Part shown: positions 1-9,020 of the stretch, piece after piece | Numbering within the stretch: the stretch's first letter is position 1 | How the letters are laid out: each line of letters begins with the position of its first letter | Assembly (NCBI GenBank): GCA_030042575.1 | Contig: JASHZK010000416.1 | Coordinates: 1-21,188 of the forward strand | Direction: 5' to 3' | Length of the DNA stretch: 21,188 bases | Source of the DNA: Acidimicrobiales bacterium | GTDB taxonomy: Bacteria; Actinomycetota; Acidimicrobiia; Acidimicrobiales; UBA8190 | Notes under the pieces: model-generated | What the model was told of the DNA's origin: nothing | The model's database searches: none | What the model saw: the letters and a program-made list of their open reading frames with translations, nothing else | Program-made: the position numbers and the translations under genes

Positions 1-102
1 GTCCCCGAGGCGCTGGCCGAGCTGCTGAGGTCCCTGGTCCCCTCCTCGCACCAAGGGCACTCCTCGCACCGAGAGGAGGTGCCGACACGTACCTCCCTGT
101 GA
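1..102 (+). CDS. 3' end of a gene, probably Mfd (transcription-repair coupling factor) C-terminus
   Basis: An open frame enters from the left edge and stops at TGA 100-102; only 33 residues are visible, starting VPEALAELLRSLVP and ending in a polar His/Ser/Glu-rich tail. The fragment is too short to recognise by itself. The helical AEALxxLLRxLVP style is compatible with the end of Mfd. Mfd directly precedes MazG, a lipoprotein and enolase in M. tuberculosis, and the downstream order here is otherwise the same. The call therefore rests mostly on gene context. The tail contains an 11-bp direct repeat with an 18-bp period. Confidence 0.5.
   Translation, partial: VPEALAELLRSLVPSSHQGHSSHREEVPTRTSL
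60..78. repeat. Small hairpin overlapping a short direct repeat at the end of the first gene
   Basis: CTCCTC (60-65) pairs with GAGGAG (73-78) around a 7-nt loop. The left arm is part of the 11-base direct repeat CTCCTCGCACC, found at 42-52 and again at 60-70. No T-run follows, so a terminator role is not supported. It may only reflect a low-complexity C-terminal tail. Confidence 0.3.
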
Positions 103-154
103 ATTCGCCACCATCGCTTTTCCCGGCCGAGAAGTGGACGAGGCCGGTCGCCGA

Positions 155-160
155 TAGAGT
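155..160 (+). promoter_or_regulatory. Possible -10 element (TAGAGT) upstream of the foldase gene
   Basis: TAGAGT fits the actinobacterial TAnnnT -10 pattern and lies 9 nt before the GTG start at 170, in a 67-bp gap after the preceding stop codon. No -35 element at proper spacing is evident. If used, it would give a very short or absent 5' leader. This is a weak single-motif call. Confidence 0.25.
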
Positions 161-169
161 GCCGCCCCT

Positions 170-1255
170 GTGAGGCGCCTCCCGGTTCTCGCCGCCCTGG
201 CGGCGCTGTCGGTCGCCGGCGCCGCGTGCGACCTGGTCCCGCCGGCCGCCACCGTGGACGGGTCCACCGTCTCCCGCAGCCAACTCGACTCCCAGCTCTC
301 GGCCATCGCCGGCAGCGCCTATGCCCAGTGCTCACTCGAGCTGTTGGGCGTGAGTCTCCCGTCGCCGGTCACCGGGGCCGGTCAGTTCACCGTGTCGACC
401 AAGCTGGCCGGCGACGAATTGGAGATCCTGGTGCTGAGCCGGCTGATCGAGAACGACCTCGTCCGGCGGGGCCGTCCCCTGAGCAGCGGCGCCCTGGCCG
501 ACGCCCGCGCCGATCTGGCCGTCGAGCTCACGCCGCCATCGGGGTACTCGAGTCCCTGTCCGGGCGCCCTGGCCGGCCAGGCCCTGGTGAACCGGCTCCC
601 CGTCGCCTTTCGCAGCCAACAGGTGCAGTTCCTGGCGGCCAAGGAGCAGCTGGCCATCACGCTGGGACACGTGAATGTGAGCCGGGCGGCGCTGCTCGCC
701 TACTACCAGGCGCATCCCACGGAGTTCCAGGAGGTCTGCCTGAGCGACATCGCCGTGGACAGCCAGTCCGAAGCCCAGTCCATCCGAGCCGCCATCGTCT
801 CCGGATCACAGAACTTCGCCGCCGAGGCCGAGCAGAACTCCCTCGACACCGACACGGCCGCCGACGGCGGGCAGATCGGGTGCGTGGCGACCGACATCGT
901 GAACGGCACCATCGCCTCGACCATCGCCGGCCTGGCGCCGGGCCAGACCAGCCAGCCCTTCTTCGAGCAGACCTCCAGTTCCGGGGCCGGCGGAGTGTGG
1001 CTCCTGTTGAAGGTGGACGGCCGGCCCAGCGTTCCCTTCTCGCCGTCACAGGTCCGCGAGCAGCTGCTGGCCGCCCAGGACGACACCGTGTCGGCCGCCC
1101 TGTCGAAGCTGGCCAAGGCGGCCAACGTGATCCTCGATCCGCGCTTCGGCGCCTGGAACGGGGCCGAGGGCATCTCGCCCCCCGAGACACCGCCGGCGGC
1201 CGACCTGCTCTCGTCCGGTGCCGACCAAGCGGCGGGCTCTTCGGCCTCGGGCTGA
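170..1255 (+). CDS. SurA/PrsA-like peptidyl-prolyl isomerase lipoprotein (parvulin family)
   Basis: This 361-residue protein probably helps fold exported proteins outside the membrane. The N-terminus is a short basic start followed by a hydrophobic stretch and a lipobox ending VAGAAC, so Cys20 is the predicted lipidated residue. Residues about 25-180 form a helical SurA-N-like region starting ATVDGSTVSRSQLDSQL. Residues about 188-282 resemble a parvulin (PPIC) domain, with the recognisable pieces SDIAV, FAAEAEQNSLD, GGQIGCV and LKVDGRPSVPF. The C-terminus is a disordered Pro/Ala/Ser-rich tail. The GTG start at 170 is chosen because it places the signal peptide right at the N-terminus. The gene sits 14 bp before mazG. 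In mycobacteria a lipoprotein gene (lpqU) also lies between mazG and eno, but it is a different family, so the position is only loosely comparable. Isomerase activity is inferred. Confidence 0.8.
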   Translation: MRRLPVLAALAALSVAGAACDLVPPAATVDGSTVSRSQLDSQLSAIAGSAYAQCSLELLGVSLPSPVTGAGQFTVSTKLAGDELEILVLSRLIENDLVRRGRPLSSGALADARADLAVELTPPSGYSSPCPGALAGQALVNRLPVAFRSQQVQFLAAKEQLAITLGHVNVSRAALLAYYQAHPTEFQEVCLSDIAVDSQSEAQSIRAAIVSGSQNFAAEAEQNSLDTDTAADGGQIGCVATDIVNGTIASTIAGLAPGQTSQPFFEQTSSSGAGGVWLLLKVDGRPSVPFSPSQVREQLLAAQDDTVSAALSKLAKAANVILDPRFGAWNGAEGISPPETPPAADLLSSGADQAAGSSASG

Positions 1256-1269
1256 TCGTCCTCTTTCCC

Positions 1270-2706
1270 ATGCCGGGTGCCTCCGCCGCACCGCCGCCGC
1301 CGGGCGGCGTCGTCCGCCCCCGGGTGGTGGTGGTCGGTCTGGGCCCGGCGGGAGGGGAGCTCTTCCCGGCCGAAGGGCGCCAGGCGCTGGGGGGAGCATC
1401 CCGGGTCTTCGTGCGCACGGCCCGGCACCCGGCCGTCGACGCGCTGGAGCCCGGCTTCGACTCCTTCGACGAGCTCTACGAACGGGCCGAGGACTACGAG
1501 CAGCTCTACGGCGCCATGGCCGAGGCGCTGGTGCGAGCGGCGGTCGAGGCCGAGGGCCGAGGTGGATATGTCGCCTACGCCGTTCCGGGCTCGCCTCATG
1601 TGGCCGAGAGGACGGTGGCCTTGCTGCGAGCCGACGGGCGGGTGGAGCTGAAGGTGGTGCCGGCCCCCTCGTTCTTGGACCTGGCCTGGGACCGGCTGGG
1701 AGTCGATCCCCTCGACGCTGGAGTTCGGCTGGTGAAGGCCGAAGGATTCGCCCAGGAGGTGGCCGGGGGACGCGGGCCCCTCCTCGTCGGCCACTGCCAC
1801 AGCCGGGCGCTGCTCTCGGAGGTGAAGCTCTCGGTGGAGGAACCCGGAGACGGGCGGGTCACCGTGCTGTACCACCTGGGGATGGCCGACGAAGAGGTCC
1901 TCGAGGTCGCCTGGGAGGACCTCGATCGGGTCGTGGACCCCGACCATCTCACCTCGCTGTGGATCCCGGTGCTGGGCGCCACGGCGGCCGGCGAGGTGGT
2001 GCGCCTGGAAGAGCTGGTGCGCACCTTGCGCCGACGCTGTCCCTGGGACCGGCGCCAGACGCACGGGTCGTTGGGGCGCCACCTGCTCGAGGAGGCCTAC
2101 GAGACCTTGGACGCCATCGAGGCGCTCGCCGGTGCCGAGCCCGACGTCCCGGCGCCGGTGGTGAGCCATCTCGAGGAAGAGCTCGGGGACCTGCTGTTCC
2201 AGGTGGTGTTCCACTCGGTGCTCGGAGCCGAGGAGGGGCGCTTCACCCTGTCGGATGTGGCTCGGACAGTGCACGACAAGCTGGTGGGCCGTCACCCCCA
2301 TGTCTTCGGTGACGCGGTGGCCGAGACCCCTGAAGAGGTGGCGGCACGCTGGGAGCTGCTCAAGATGGCTGAGAAAGGACGCCAGAGCGTCACCGAAGGC
2401 ATTCCACACGCGCTCCCCGCCCTGGCGTTGGCGGCCAAGCTCCAGCGCAAGGCCGAGTCGCTGCCCATGGCCGTGCCCGACGCCGCCAGCCGGCGAGCGG
2501 AGATCCAAGCCGCCCTGGCCAGGCTGACCGGGGCTCCTTCCGACCGGTCGGGGGAGACCCTCGAGGCCGGGGCGCAGGAGGCCGAAGCGGTGGGAGAGGC
2601 GCTCTTCGCCTTGGCCGACGTGGCCCGGCGGGCGGGGGTGGATCCCGAGACCGCTCTGCGGGCCAGGGCCCGCCTCTTCCGCCAGGAGCTCGAAGCCGCC
2701 GAGTGA
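1270..2706 (+). CDS. mazG: MazG-family nucleoside triphosphate pyrophosphohydrolase with N-terminal tetrapyrrole-methylase-like domain
   Basis: This 478-residue two-domain protein resembles Bacillus YabN. Residues about 15-240 form a SAM-dependent tetrapyrrole methylase fold, starting RVVVVGLGPAGGELFP and containing YAVPGSPHVAE, although its substrate is unknown. The MazG domain follows, with the PWDRRQTHGSL entry motif, the metal-binding helices LLEEAYETLDAIE and LEEELGDLLFQVVFHS, and GRHPHVFGD. A second, degenerate MazG-like segment ends the protein (LFALADVARRAGVDPETALR) and lacks a clear EExxE motif. MazG hydrolyses NTPs to NMP and pyrophosphate and removes aberrant nucleotides. The open frame extends far upstream, but ATG 1270 is the sensible start: it lies 14 bp after the foldase stop and just before the methylase domain. 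The Shine-Dalgarno is weak. Confidence 0.9.
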   Translation: MPGASAAPPPPGGVVRPRVVVVGLGPAGGELFPAEGRQALGGASRVFVRTARHPAVDALEPGFDSFDELYERAEDYEQLYGAMAEALVRAAVEAEGRGGYVAYAVPGSPHVAERTVALLRADGRVELKVVPAPSFLDLAWDRLGVDPLDAGVRLVKAEGFAQEVAGGRGPLLVGHCHSRALLSEVKLSVEEPGDGRVTVLYHLGMADEEVLEVAWEDLDRVVDPDHLTSLWIPVLGATAAGEVVRLEELVRTLRRRCPWDRRQTHGSLGRHLLEEAYETLDAIEALAGAEPDVPAPVVSHLEEELGDLLFQVVFHSVLGAEEGRFTLSDVARTVHDKLVGRHPHVFGDAVAETPEEVAARWELLKMAEKGRQSVTEGIPHALPALALAAKLQRKAESLPMAVPDAASRRAEIQAALARLTGAPSDRSGETLEAGAQEAEAVGEALFALADVARRAGVDPETALRARARLFRQELEAAE

Positions 2707-4743
<2,037 letters not shown>

Positions 4744-4769
4744 CGCACAGCCACCACGACCGCGACGAG

Positions 4770-5219
4770 GTGGCCCGCCTGCTCGGTCGGCCGCCGGCGG
4801 CTGGCTTCACCGTCGCCGTCCGCCGGGACGACGGCGCCGTCGTGGTCATCGAGAACGACCCCTTCCTCGACGACGGCCGTCCCATGCCCACCCGTTACTG
4901 GCTCGTCGATCCGGAGCTGAACCGCGCCGTGAGCCGATTGGAGGCGGCAGGTGGGGCGAAGTCGGCGGCGGCGGCCGTCGGTGCCGAGGAGCTGGCCGCC
5001 GCCCACTCGCGCTACGCGGCCGAGCGCGATGGCGCCATTCCCGCCGGGCATGTCGGCCCACGGCCCTCGGGCGGGGTGGGCGGGACGAGGAGAGGTGTGA
5101 AGTGCCTGCACGCCCATCTCGCATGGTTCCTGGCCGGGGGCGACGACCCGGTCGGACGCTACGTGGCCGACCGGTTGGCCTTGGACTGCTCCCCCTTTGT
5201 GGTAGCCCGAGGCGGATGA
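4770..5219 (+). CDS. DUF501 family protein
   Basis: This is a conserved actinobacterial protein of unknown function, about 150 residues. Recognisable parts are ARLLGRPPAAGFTVAVRR at the start, GAVVVIENDPFLDDGRPMPT followed by RYWLVDPELNRAVSRLEA, and the conserved end VKCLHAHLAWFLAGGDDPVG, which includes Cys and His residues that could bind a metal. The start is uncertain. GTG 4770 is the first usual start codon, but the family-like residues HDRDEVARLLGR begin upstream of it, so a CTG start near 4734 inside the preceding gene is possible. The stop overlaps the next ATG as ATGA. M. tuberculosis Rv1025 occupies the same position between the DivIC-like and Ppx/GppA genes. Confidence 0.85.
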   Translation: MARLLGRPPAAGFTVAVRRDDGAVVVIENDPFLDDGRPMPTRYWLVDPELNRAVSRLEAAGGAKSAAAAVGAEELAAAHSRYAAERDGAIPAGHVGPRPSGGVGGTRRGVKCLHAHLAWFLAGGDDPVGRYVADRLALDCSPFVVARGG

Positions 5220-6226
5220 GCCCCGAGGTGTCCGCCGCTGGGGAGGCCGCACCAGCGGCGGCCTACGACTGCGGGACCAACTCGACTCGTCTGCTGGTGG
5301 TGGACGGCGAGGGCGGCACGCTGGATCGCCAGATGCGCATCACCCGCCTGGGCCAGGGAGTCGACGCCACCGGCAGACTGGCGGCCGAGGCGATCGAGCG
5401 GACGGTGGCGGTGTTGGCCTACTACAAGCACAGAGCCGACGAGCTGGGCGCCGACCGGGGTCGTCTGGTGGCCACCTCGGCTGCCCGCGACGCCGCCAAC
5501 GCCGGCGAGTTCATGGCCGCCGCCGCCCGGGTCACGGGACTGCAGCCCGAGGTGCTGAGCGGCGACGAGGAGGGCCGGCTGTCGTTCGCCGGCGCCACCG
5601 CCGCCTTGCCCGGTTGGTTCCCCCGGGCCGGGCCCGTCCTCGTGGTGGACATCGGTGGCGGATCGACCGAGCTGGTGGCCGGCAATCCGTCGGAGCCGGC
5701 CCGGGCGGTGGCGGTATCGCTGGACCTGGGCTGCGTACGGGTGAGCGAGCGGTTCTTCGCCGACGATCCGCCCACGGCGTCCGAGCTGGAACGAGCGAGC
5801 CGAGTCGTGCGAGGCGAGCTCGAACGGGCACGGGCGCTCCTGCCCCCTCTCGAGCCCACGGCCCCCGTGATCGGATTGGCCGGCACGGTGTCCACCCTGG
5901 CCTCGCTCGAGTCGAAGTCGGCGGTGTACGAACGCGACCGCATCCATCACTCGATAGTCGGCCACGACCGGATCGAAGCCTGGCTGGCCACGCTGTCGAC
6001 CGAGGACAGCGCCGCCCGTCTGGCGCGGCCGGGAATGGTGGCCGGTCGGGAGGACGTCATCGTCGGCGGAGTGCTCGTGTTGAGCTGCGTCATGGCGGTC
6101 TTCGCCCGATCGCGCTGTCTGGTGTCGGAGGATGACATCCTCGACGGCCTGGTTGCCAGCCTCCTCCGAGCCGAAACCTCTCAGCGTCGGCCCCGCCGCA
6201 GCAGCCCTAGAGATGGCTCAGCGTAG
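5216..6226 (+). CDS. Ppx/GppA family exopolyphosphatase / pppGpp phosphohydrolase
   Basis: This 336-residue enzyme of the actin-like ATPase superfamily should remove terminal phosphates from inorganic polyphosphate and/or pppGpp. The phosphate-1 motif is AYDCGTNSTRLLVVD (residues about 19-33), phosphate-2 is VLVVDIGGGSTELVAG, and the adenosine-like motif is GLAGTVSTLASL. The family tail SEDDILDGLVASLLR is also present. ATG 5216 overlaps the DUF501 stop (ATGA). The last 15 or so residues after LLRAE are Arg/Ser-rich and unlike the family end. The natural C-terminus may have been changed where the accessory block with its broken gene was joined. Which of the two substrates dominates cannot be read from the sequence. 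Confidence 0.92.
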   Translation: MSPEVSAAGEAAPAAAYDCGTNSTRLLVVDGEGGTLDRQMRITRLGQGVDATGRLAAEAIERTVAVLAYYKHRADELGADRGRLVATSAARDAANAGEFMAAAARVTGLQPEVLSGDEEGRLSFAGATAALPGWFPRAGPVLVVDIGGGSTELVAGNPSEPARAVAVSLDLGCVRVSERFFADDPPTASELERASRVVRGELERARALLPPLEPTAPVIGLAGTVSTLASLESKSAVYERDRIHHSIVGHDRIEAWLATLSTEDSAARLARPGMVAGREDVIVGGVLVLSCVMAVFARSRCLVSEDDILDGLVASLLRAETSQRRPRRSSPRDGSA

Positions 6227-6228
6227 CT

Positions 6229-6411
6229 GGCGATGTCGAGTCGGTCCTTTTGATCCTCGACCCCGACAACTCGCCAAGCCATGTGCGCCAAGAGCGAGAC
6301 GAGGCGGTAAACGATCTCATCAGGGATGAACCATGATTCGTGACCGACGCCTCGCGCAAGAAGTTCTGGGTGACGTTCGACCCTGGGAGGTACTTGCGCC
6401 GGGTCCGATCG
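6229..6411 (+). pseudogene. Decayed fragment of a cephalosporin-hydroxylase-family (CmcI-like) gene
   Basis: One plus-strand frame through this apparent spacer reads ESVLLILDPDNSPSHV, then EAVNDLIRDEP, an in-frame TGA (6334-6336), then FVTDASRKKFWVTFDPGR followed by YLRRVRSE. This follows the C-terminal layout I know for cephalosporin hydroxylase/rhamnosyl O-methyltransferase proteins: VLDSDHS..HV, a segment ending EAVEEFL..P.F, then D.SREKFLLTFNPGGYLRRV. About 35 residues between HV and EAV, where family members carry the YLIVEDTN part, are missing. The sequence therefore looks like a remnant with an internal deletion and a nonsense codon. There is no start and no N-terminal domain. Such genes usually occur in polysaccharide clusters, which fits the downstream genes. 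The identification is from memory of the family, not an alignment. Confidence 0.55.
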
Positions 6412-6500
6412 GAGATGAGGCCACTCCGCCTCTCCCCGACCGCCGCCCGTTTTCTGCGTCCCACGTGCCTGATTCGGTGATGGCGCAAACGGCCTTCGTT

Positions 6501-6513
6501 TATAATTCGCCCA
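6501..6513 (+). promoter_or_regulatory. Perfect TATAAT -10 box for an apparently leaderless FkbM transcript
   Basis: TATAAT (6501-6506) is followed by seven bases and then the ATG at 6514. A -10 box normally lies about 7 nt before the transcription start, so the transcript would begin at or one base before the start codon. This arrangement is frequent in actinobacteria. No ribosome binding site precedes the ATG, which agrees. No convincing -35 hexamer is seen at 16-18 bp. Confidence 0.6.
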
Positions 6514-7488
6514 ATGGTTTCGTCCCGGTTTGCTTCCTTCAGCCAGAATGCCGAGGACGTCGTGTTGTGGCGGGCCCTCCACCACGTCGAAAGGGGCCGA
6601 TACCTCGATGTCGGGGCGAACCACCCCTACATCGACTCCGTGAGTAAGGCCTTTTACGACCGCGGATGGAGCGGGATCACGGTCGAGCCTGATCCCGCCT
6701 TTGCCCAGATGCAGCGTGATCAGCGGCCCCGCGACCTCGTCGTCCAAGCGGCCATCACCACCAAGGACGGCGATCTCACCACGTTCCACGTCGTGGACGG
6801 AACTGGGCTGTCGACACTCGACGCCGACACGGCCAAAGATCACGTCGCCTCAGGCTTCGACGTTCACGACGTGCAGGTCGCCACCCGCAGGCTTGATTGC
6901 GTCTTGGAAGAGGCCGGCTGGGAGGGCCTCGACATCCACTTCATGCTGGTGGACACCGAGGGATCGGAACGGGATGTCCTCGAGAGCCTCGATCTCCGGG
7001 TGTGGCGGCCCTGGGTACTGGTGGTGGAGGCGACCCACCCTCGCACGACCGTGTCGACCCGTGAGGTGTGGGAAGCGATTGTCATCCACGCAGGTTACCG
7101 TTTCTGTCTGTTCGACGGCCTGTCGTGCTTTTACGTCGCCGAAGAGCATGCCCGTTCGCTCGGACAGGCTCTCTCGTTTCCCGCATGCGTGTTGGACGAT
7201 TACACCCGATTGGACTACCGCGAGCAAGAAGAACGGGCCCGGTGCGTCCCCGAACTGGTGGCACAGGTCTCACGTTGGAGGGCGCAGACCGTGGCACGCT
7301 GGGCTGCCACGCTGGCAGCCAGAGCCGAGGTGGAGCGCCTCGAGGCCCGATTGGAGGAGTTGGAGAACCGACACCGCGCCGAGGCCGAAGACCTGCGTGG
7401 TTTCATAGACGAGATGCTCCAGTCGACCTCATGGCGGGTGACGACGCCCCTTCGAGTCGCTGGCCGCCTGCGGCGGGGGAGGCACTGA
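6514..7488 (+). CDS. FkbM family SAM-dependent methyltransferase with C-terminal coiled coil
   Basis: This 324-residue protein is a probable O-methyltransferase acting on a sugar of a surface glycan. Residues about 10-60 hold the FkbM entry, FSQNAEDVVLWRAL, then the SAM-binding loop RYLDVGANHPYIDSVSKAFY and GWSGITVEPDP. LVDTEGSERDVLESLDL (about 146-162) is the second conserved family motif, followed by VLVVEATHP. Residues about 268-303 form a strongly charged coiled coil (VERLEARLEELENRHRAEAE). The end, STSWRVTTPLRVAGRLRR, is a basic tail often seen on glycan-cluster enzymes and may associate with the membrane or partner proteins. ATG 6514 is fixed by the conserved N-terminus and the TATAAT box just upstream. 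The gene heads a three-gene plus-strand operon with two glycosyltransferases. Confidence 0.88.
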   Translation: MVSSRFASFSQNAEDVVLWRALHHVERGRYLDVGANHPYIDSVSKAFYDRGWSGITVEPDPAFAQMQRDQRPRDLVVQAAITTKDGDLTTFHVVDGTGLSTLDADTAKDHVASGFDVHDVQVATRRLDCVLEEAGWEGLDIHFMLVDTEGSERDVLESLDLRVWRPWVLVVEATHPRTTVSTREVWEAIVIHAGYRFCLFDGLSCFYVAEEHARSLGQALSFPACVLDDYTRLDYREQEERARCVPELVAQVSRWRAQTVARWAATLAARAEVERLEARLEELENRHRAEAEDLRGFIDEMLQSTSWRVTTPLRVAGRLRRGRH

Positions 7489-7493
7489 GGCCG

Positions 7494-9020
7494 GTGAGGC
7501 AACCCGTGACGGCCATGAGGGTGGAATCCGCTCTGGTCCAGAGGCTCAGTGCGGTGAGCCCGTTCCTCCTGGACGAGAGCGTGGCGTACACAGCCGGTGA
7601 ACAGGAAGACGGGGCGGGGAGCCTGCTCGACGCCCTCGTCCGCTCCGTCAGCGCCGAGCTCACGCCGGCCAGGGTCTGGCTGCTCTGCACGGCGGTGGCG
7701 GGCTCTTTTCCGCTGGCCGACCACGTCCGCGCCGGCACCCGGTTCTTCTCGATTTCGTCCGCCCTCGAGGCGACCACGTGGATCCTCGACTACGGGCTGA
7801 TGGCCGCCAACACCAAGGCCGCTGACAACCCGACCCGGGTTGTCGAAGGAAGTGTCGTGGTCGACGTGGATCAGACAGCTCGGCACGGGGCGAAGACGGG
7901 TATCCACCGAATTGTCCGACAGGTTGTCCCCCAGTGGTCCGACACCCACGAGTTCGTACCGGTGGTGTGGACCGAATCGGCCCAAGCCCTGCGGACACTG
8001 ACGCCTGCAGAACACCATCAGGTTGTTGGCGGGGAACAAGATTCACCCTCAACCGAATCAAGCGAAGAGGAGTCGGTATCCGTCGTCCCCTGGCGCAGCG
8101 TCGTCGTGCTGCCAGAAGTGCCCCTTCCCGACGCCTGCGATCGGCTGGCGGCCATGGCCCAGTTCTCGGGCAACCGGGTGGTGGCAATCGGCTACGACTG
8201 TGTTCCTGCCCTCAGCGCCGACATGGTGCCGGCGTCCGAGAGCAATCGTTTCGCCCATTTCCTTACGGTTGTGAAGCACACGCGACGAATGGCTTGCATC
8301 GGGGCCACCTCCTCCACGGAATTCACCGGGTTCGCCAGTGCTCTGGAGGCTCAGGGTTTGTCCGAACCCGTTGTTCGCCAGATCCCGCTGCCCGTTCAGG
8401 CGCCACTCGATGACCTCCGCACTGGCTGGGAGAAGACCGCCCACGACGAGCTGCCTCTGGTCCTCAGTGTCGGGACGTTCGAGCCCATCACCAACCAGGC
8501 TTCCGTCCTGTATGCGGCTGAGCGGCTCTGGCGGGAGGGCCGGTGCTTCGAGCTGCTGCTGATCGGAGGTGGCGGCTGGACCGATCCGGTGTCCGAGACC
8601 GTCGGGCGCCTAAAGCGGGCCGGCCGGCCGCTCCGGCTCGTCGACAAGGCGACGACCGCCGAGCTGGAGGCCGCTTACCGCCAGGCCAAGTTCACCGTGT
8701 TCGTTTCGGTCCACGACGGACTTGGTTTGCCGGTCGTCCAGTCGTTGGAACAAGGGACACCGGTCATCACGACGAATTACGGCAGCACGGCACAAATCGG
8801 CGGTGGTGGTGGAGCCCTGCTCGTGGATCCCGACGAGGAGGAGGAACTGGTGGAGGCCATGGGCCGGCTGCTGGTCGACGACGACCTGCTGATGCGGCTG
8901 CGTCGGGAGATAATCGAACGGCCGGTGCAGAGCTGGGCTGACTATGCCTCGGAGCTCTGGGACGCTCTGGTCGTTCCCGAGCTCGAACCGCTTGTCTCGG
9001 AAAACCGGGCACAACGGTGA
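7494..9020 (+). CDS. GT4-type glycosyltransferase with degenerate donor site (paralogue 1)
   Basis: This protein of about 508 residues has the GT-B architecture of GT4 enzymes and is a paralogue of the next gene. A helical N-terminal domain is followed by the family signature VVVDVDQTARHGAKTGIHRI, an acceptor-side Rossmann region (VVAIGYDCVPALSADMV) and a C-terminal GT4 domain. Donor-site residues are unusual. The canonical EPRKN loop reads EPITN (Ile332, Thr333), and the usual E-x7-E pair reads D408...Q416 in HDGLGLPVVQSLEQGTPVI. It may bind an altered donor, act slowly, or be a non-catalytic partner of its neighbour. GTG 7494 is chosen because GGGGGAGG (7475-7482) lies 11 nt upstream; ATG 7515 and ATG 7431 are alternatives. 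The stop overlaps the next start. Confidence 0.82.
   Translation: MRQPVTAMRVESALVQRLSAVSPFLLDESVAYTAGEQEDGAGSLLDALVRSVSAELTPARVWLLCTAVAGSFPLADHVRAGTRFFSISSALEATTWILDYGLMAANTKAADNPTRVVEGSVVVDVDQTARHGAKTGIHRIVRQVVPQWSDTHEFVPVVWTESAQALRTLTPAEHHQVVGGEQDSPSTESSEEESVSVVPWRSVVVLPEVPLPDACDRLAAMAQFSGNRVVAIGYDCVPALSADMVPASESNRFAHFLTVVKHTRRMACIGATSSTEFTGFASALEAQGLSEPVVRQIPLPVQAPLDDLRTGWEKTAHDELPLVLSVGTFEPITNQASVLYAAERLWREGRCFELLLIGGGGWTDPVSETVGRLKRAGRPLRLVDKATTAELEAAYRQAKFTVFVSVHDGLGLPVVQSLEQGTPVITTNYGSTAQIGGGGGALLVDPDEEEELVEAMGRLLVDDDLLMRLRREIIERPVQSWADYASELWDALVVPELEPLVSENRAQR

Noticed and set aside
226..1269. Long upstream extension of the mazG open frame
   Set aside because: It lies antiphase over the foldase gene, has Arg/Pro-rich shadow composition, and the methylase domain begins only after 1270.
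6181..6513. Minus-strand open frames in the spacer after ppx/gppA
   Set aside because: They are antisense to the plus-strand hydroxylase-like remnant, whose family-like motifs explain the sequence better.
7068..7493. Upstream extension of the first GT4 frame inside the FkbM gene
   Set aside because: Overlaps a well-supported gene; the residues are Arg/Gly shadow and a Shine-Dalgarno precedes GTG 7494 instead.
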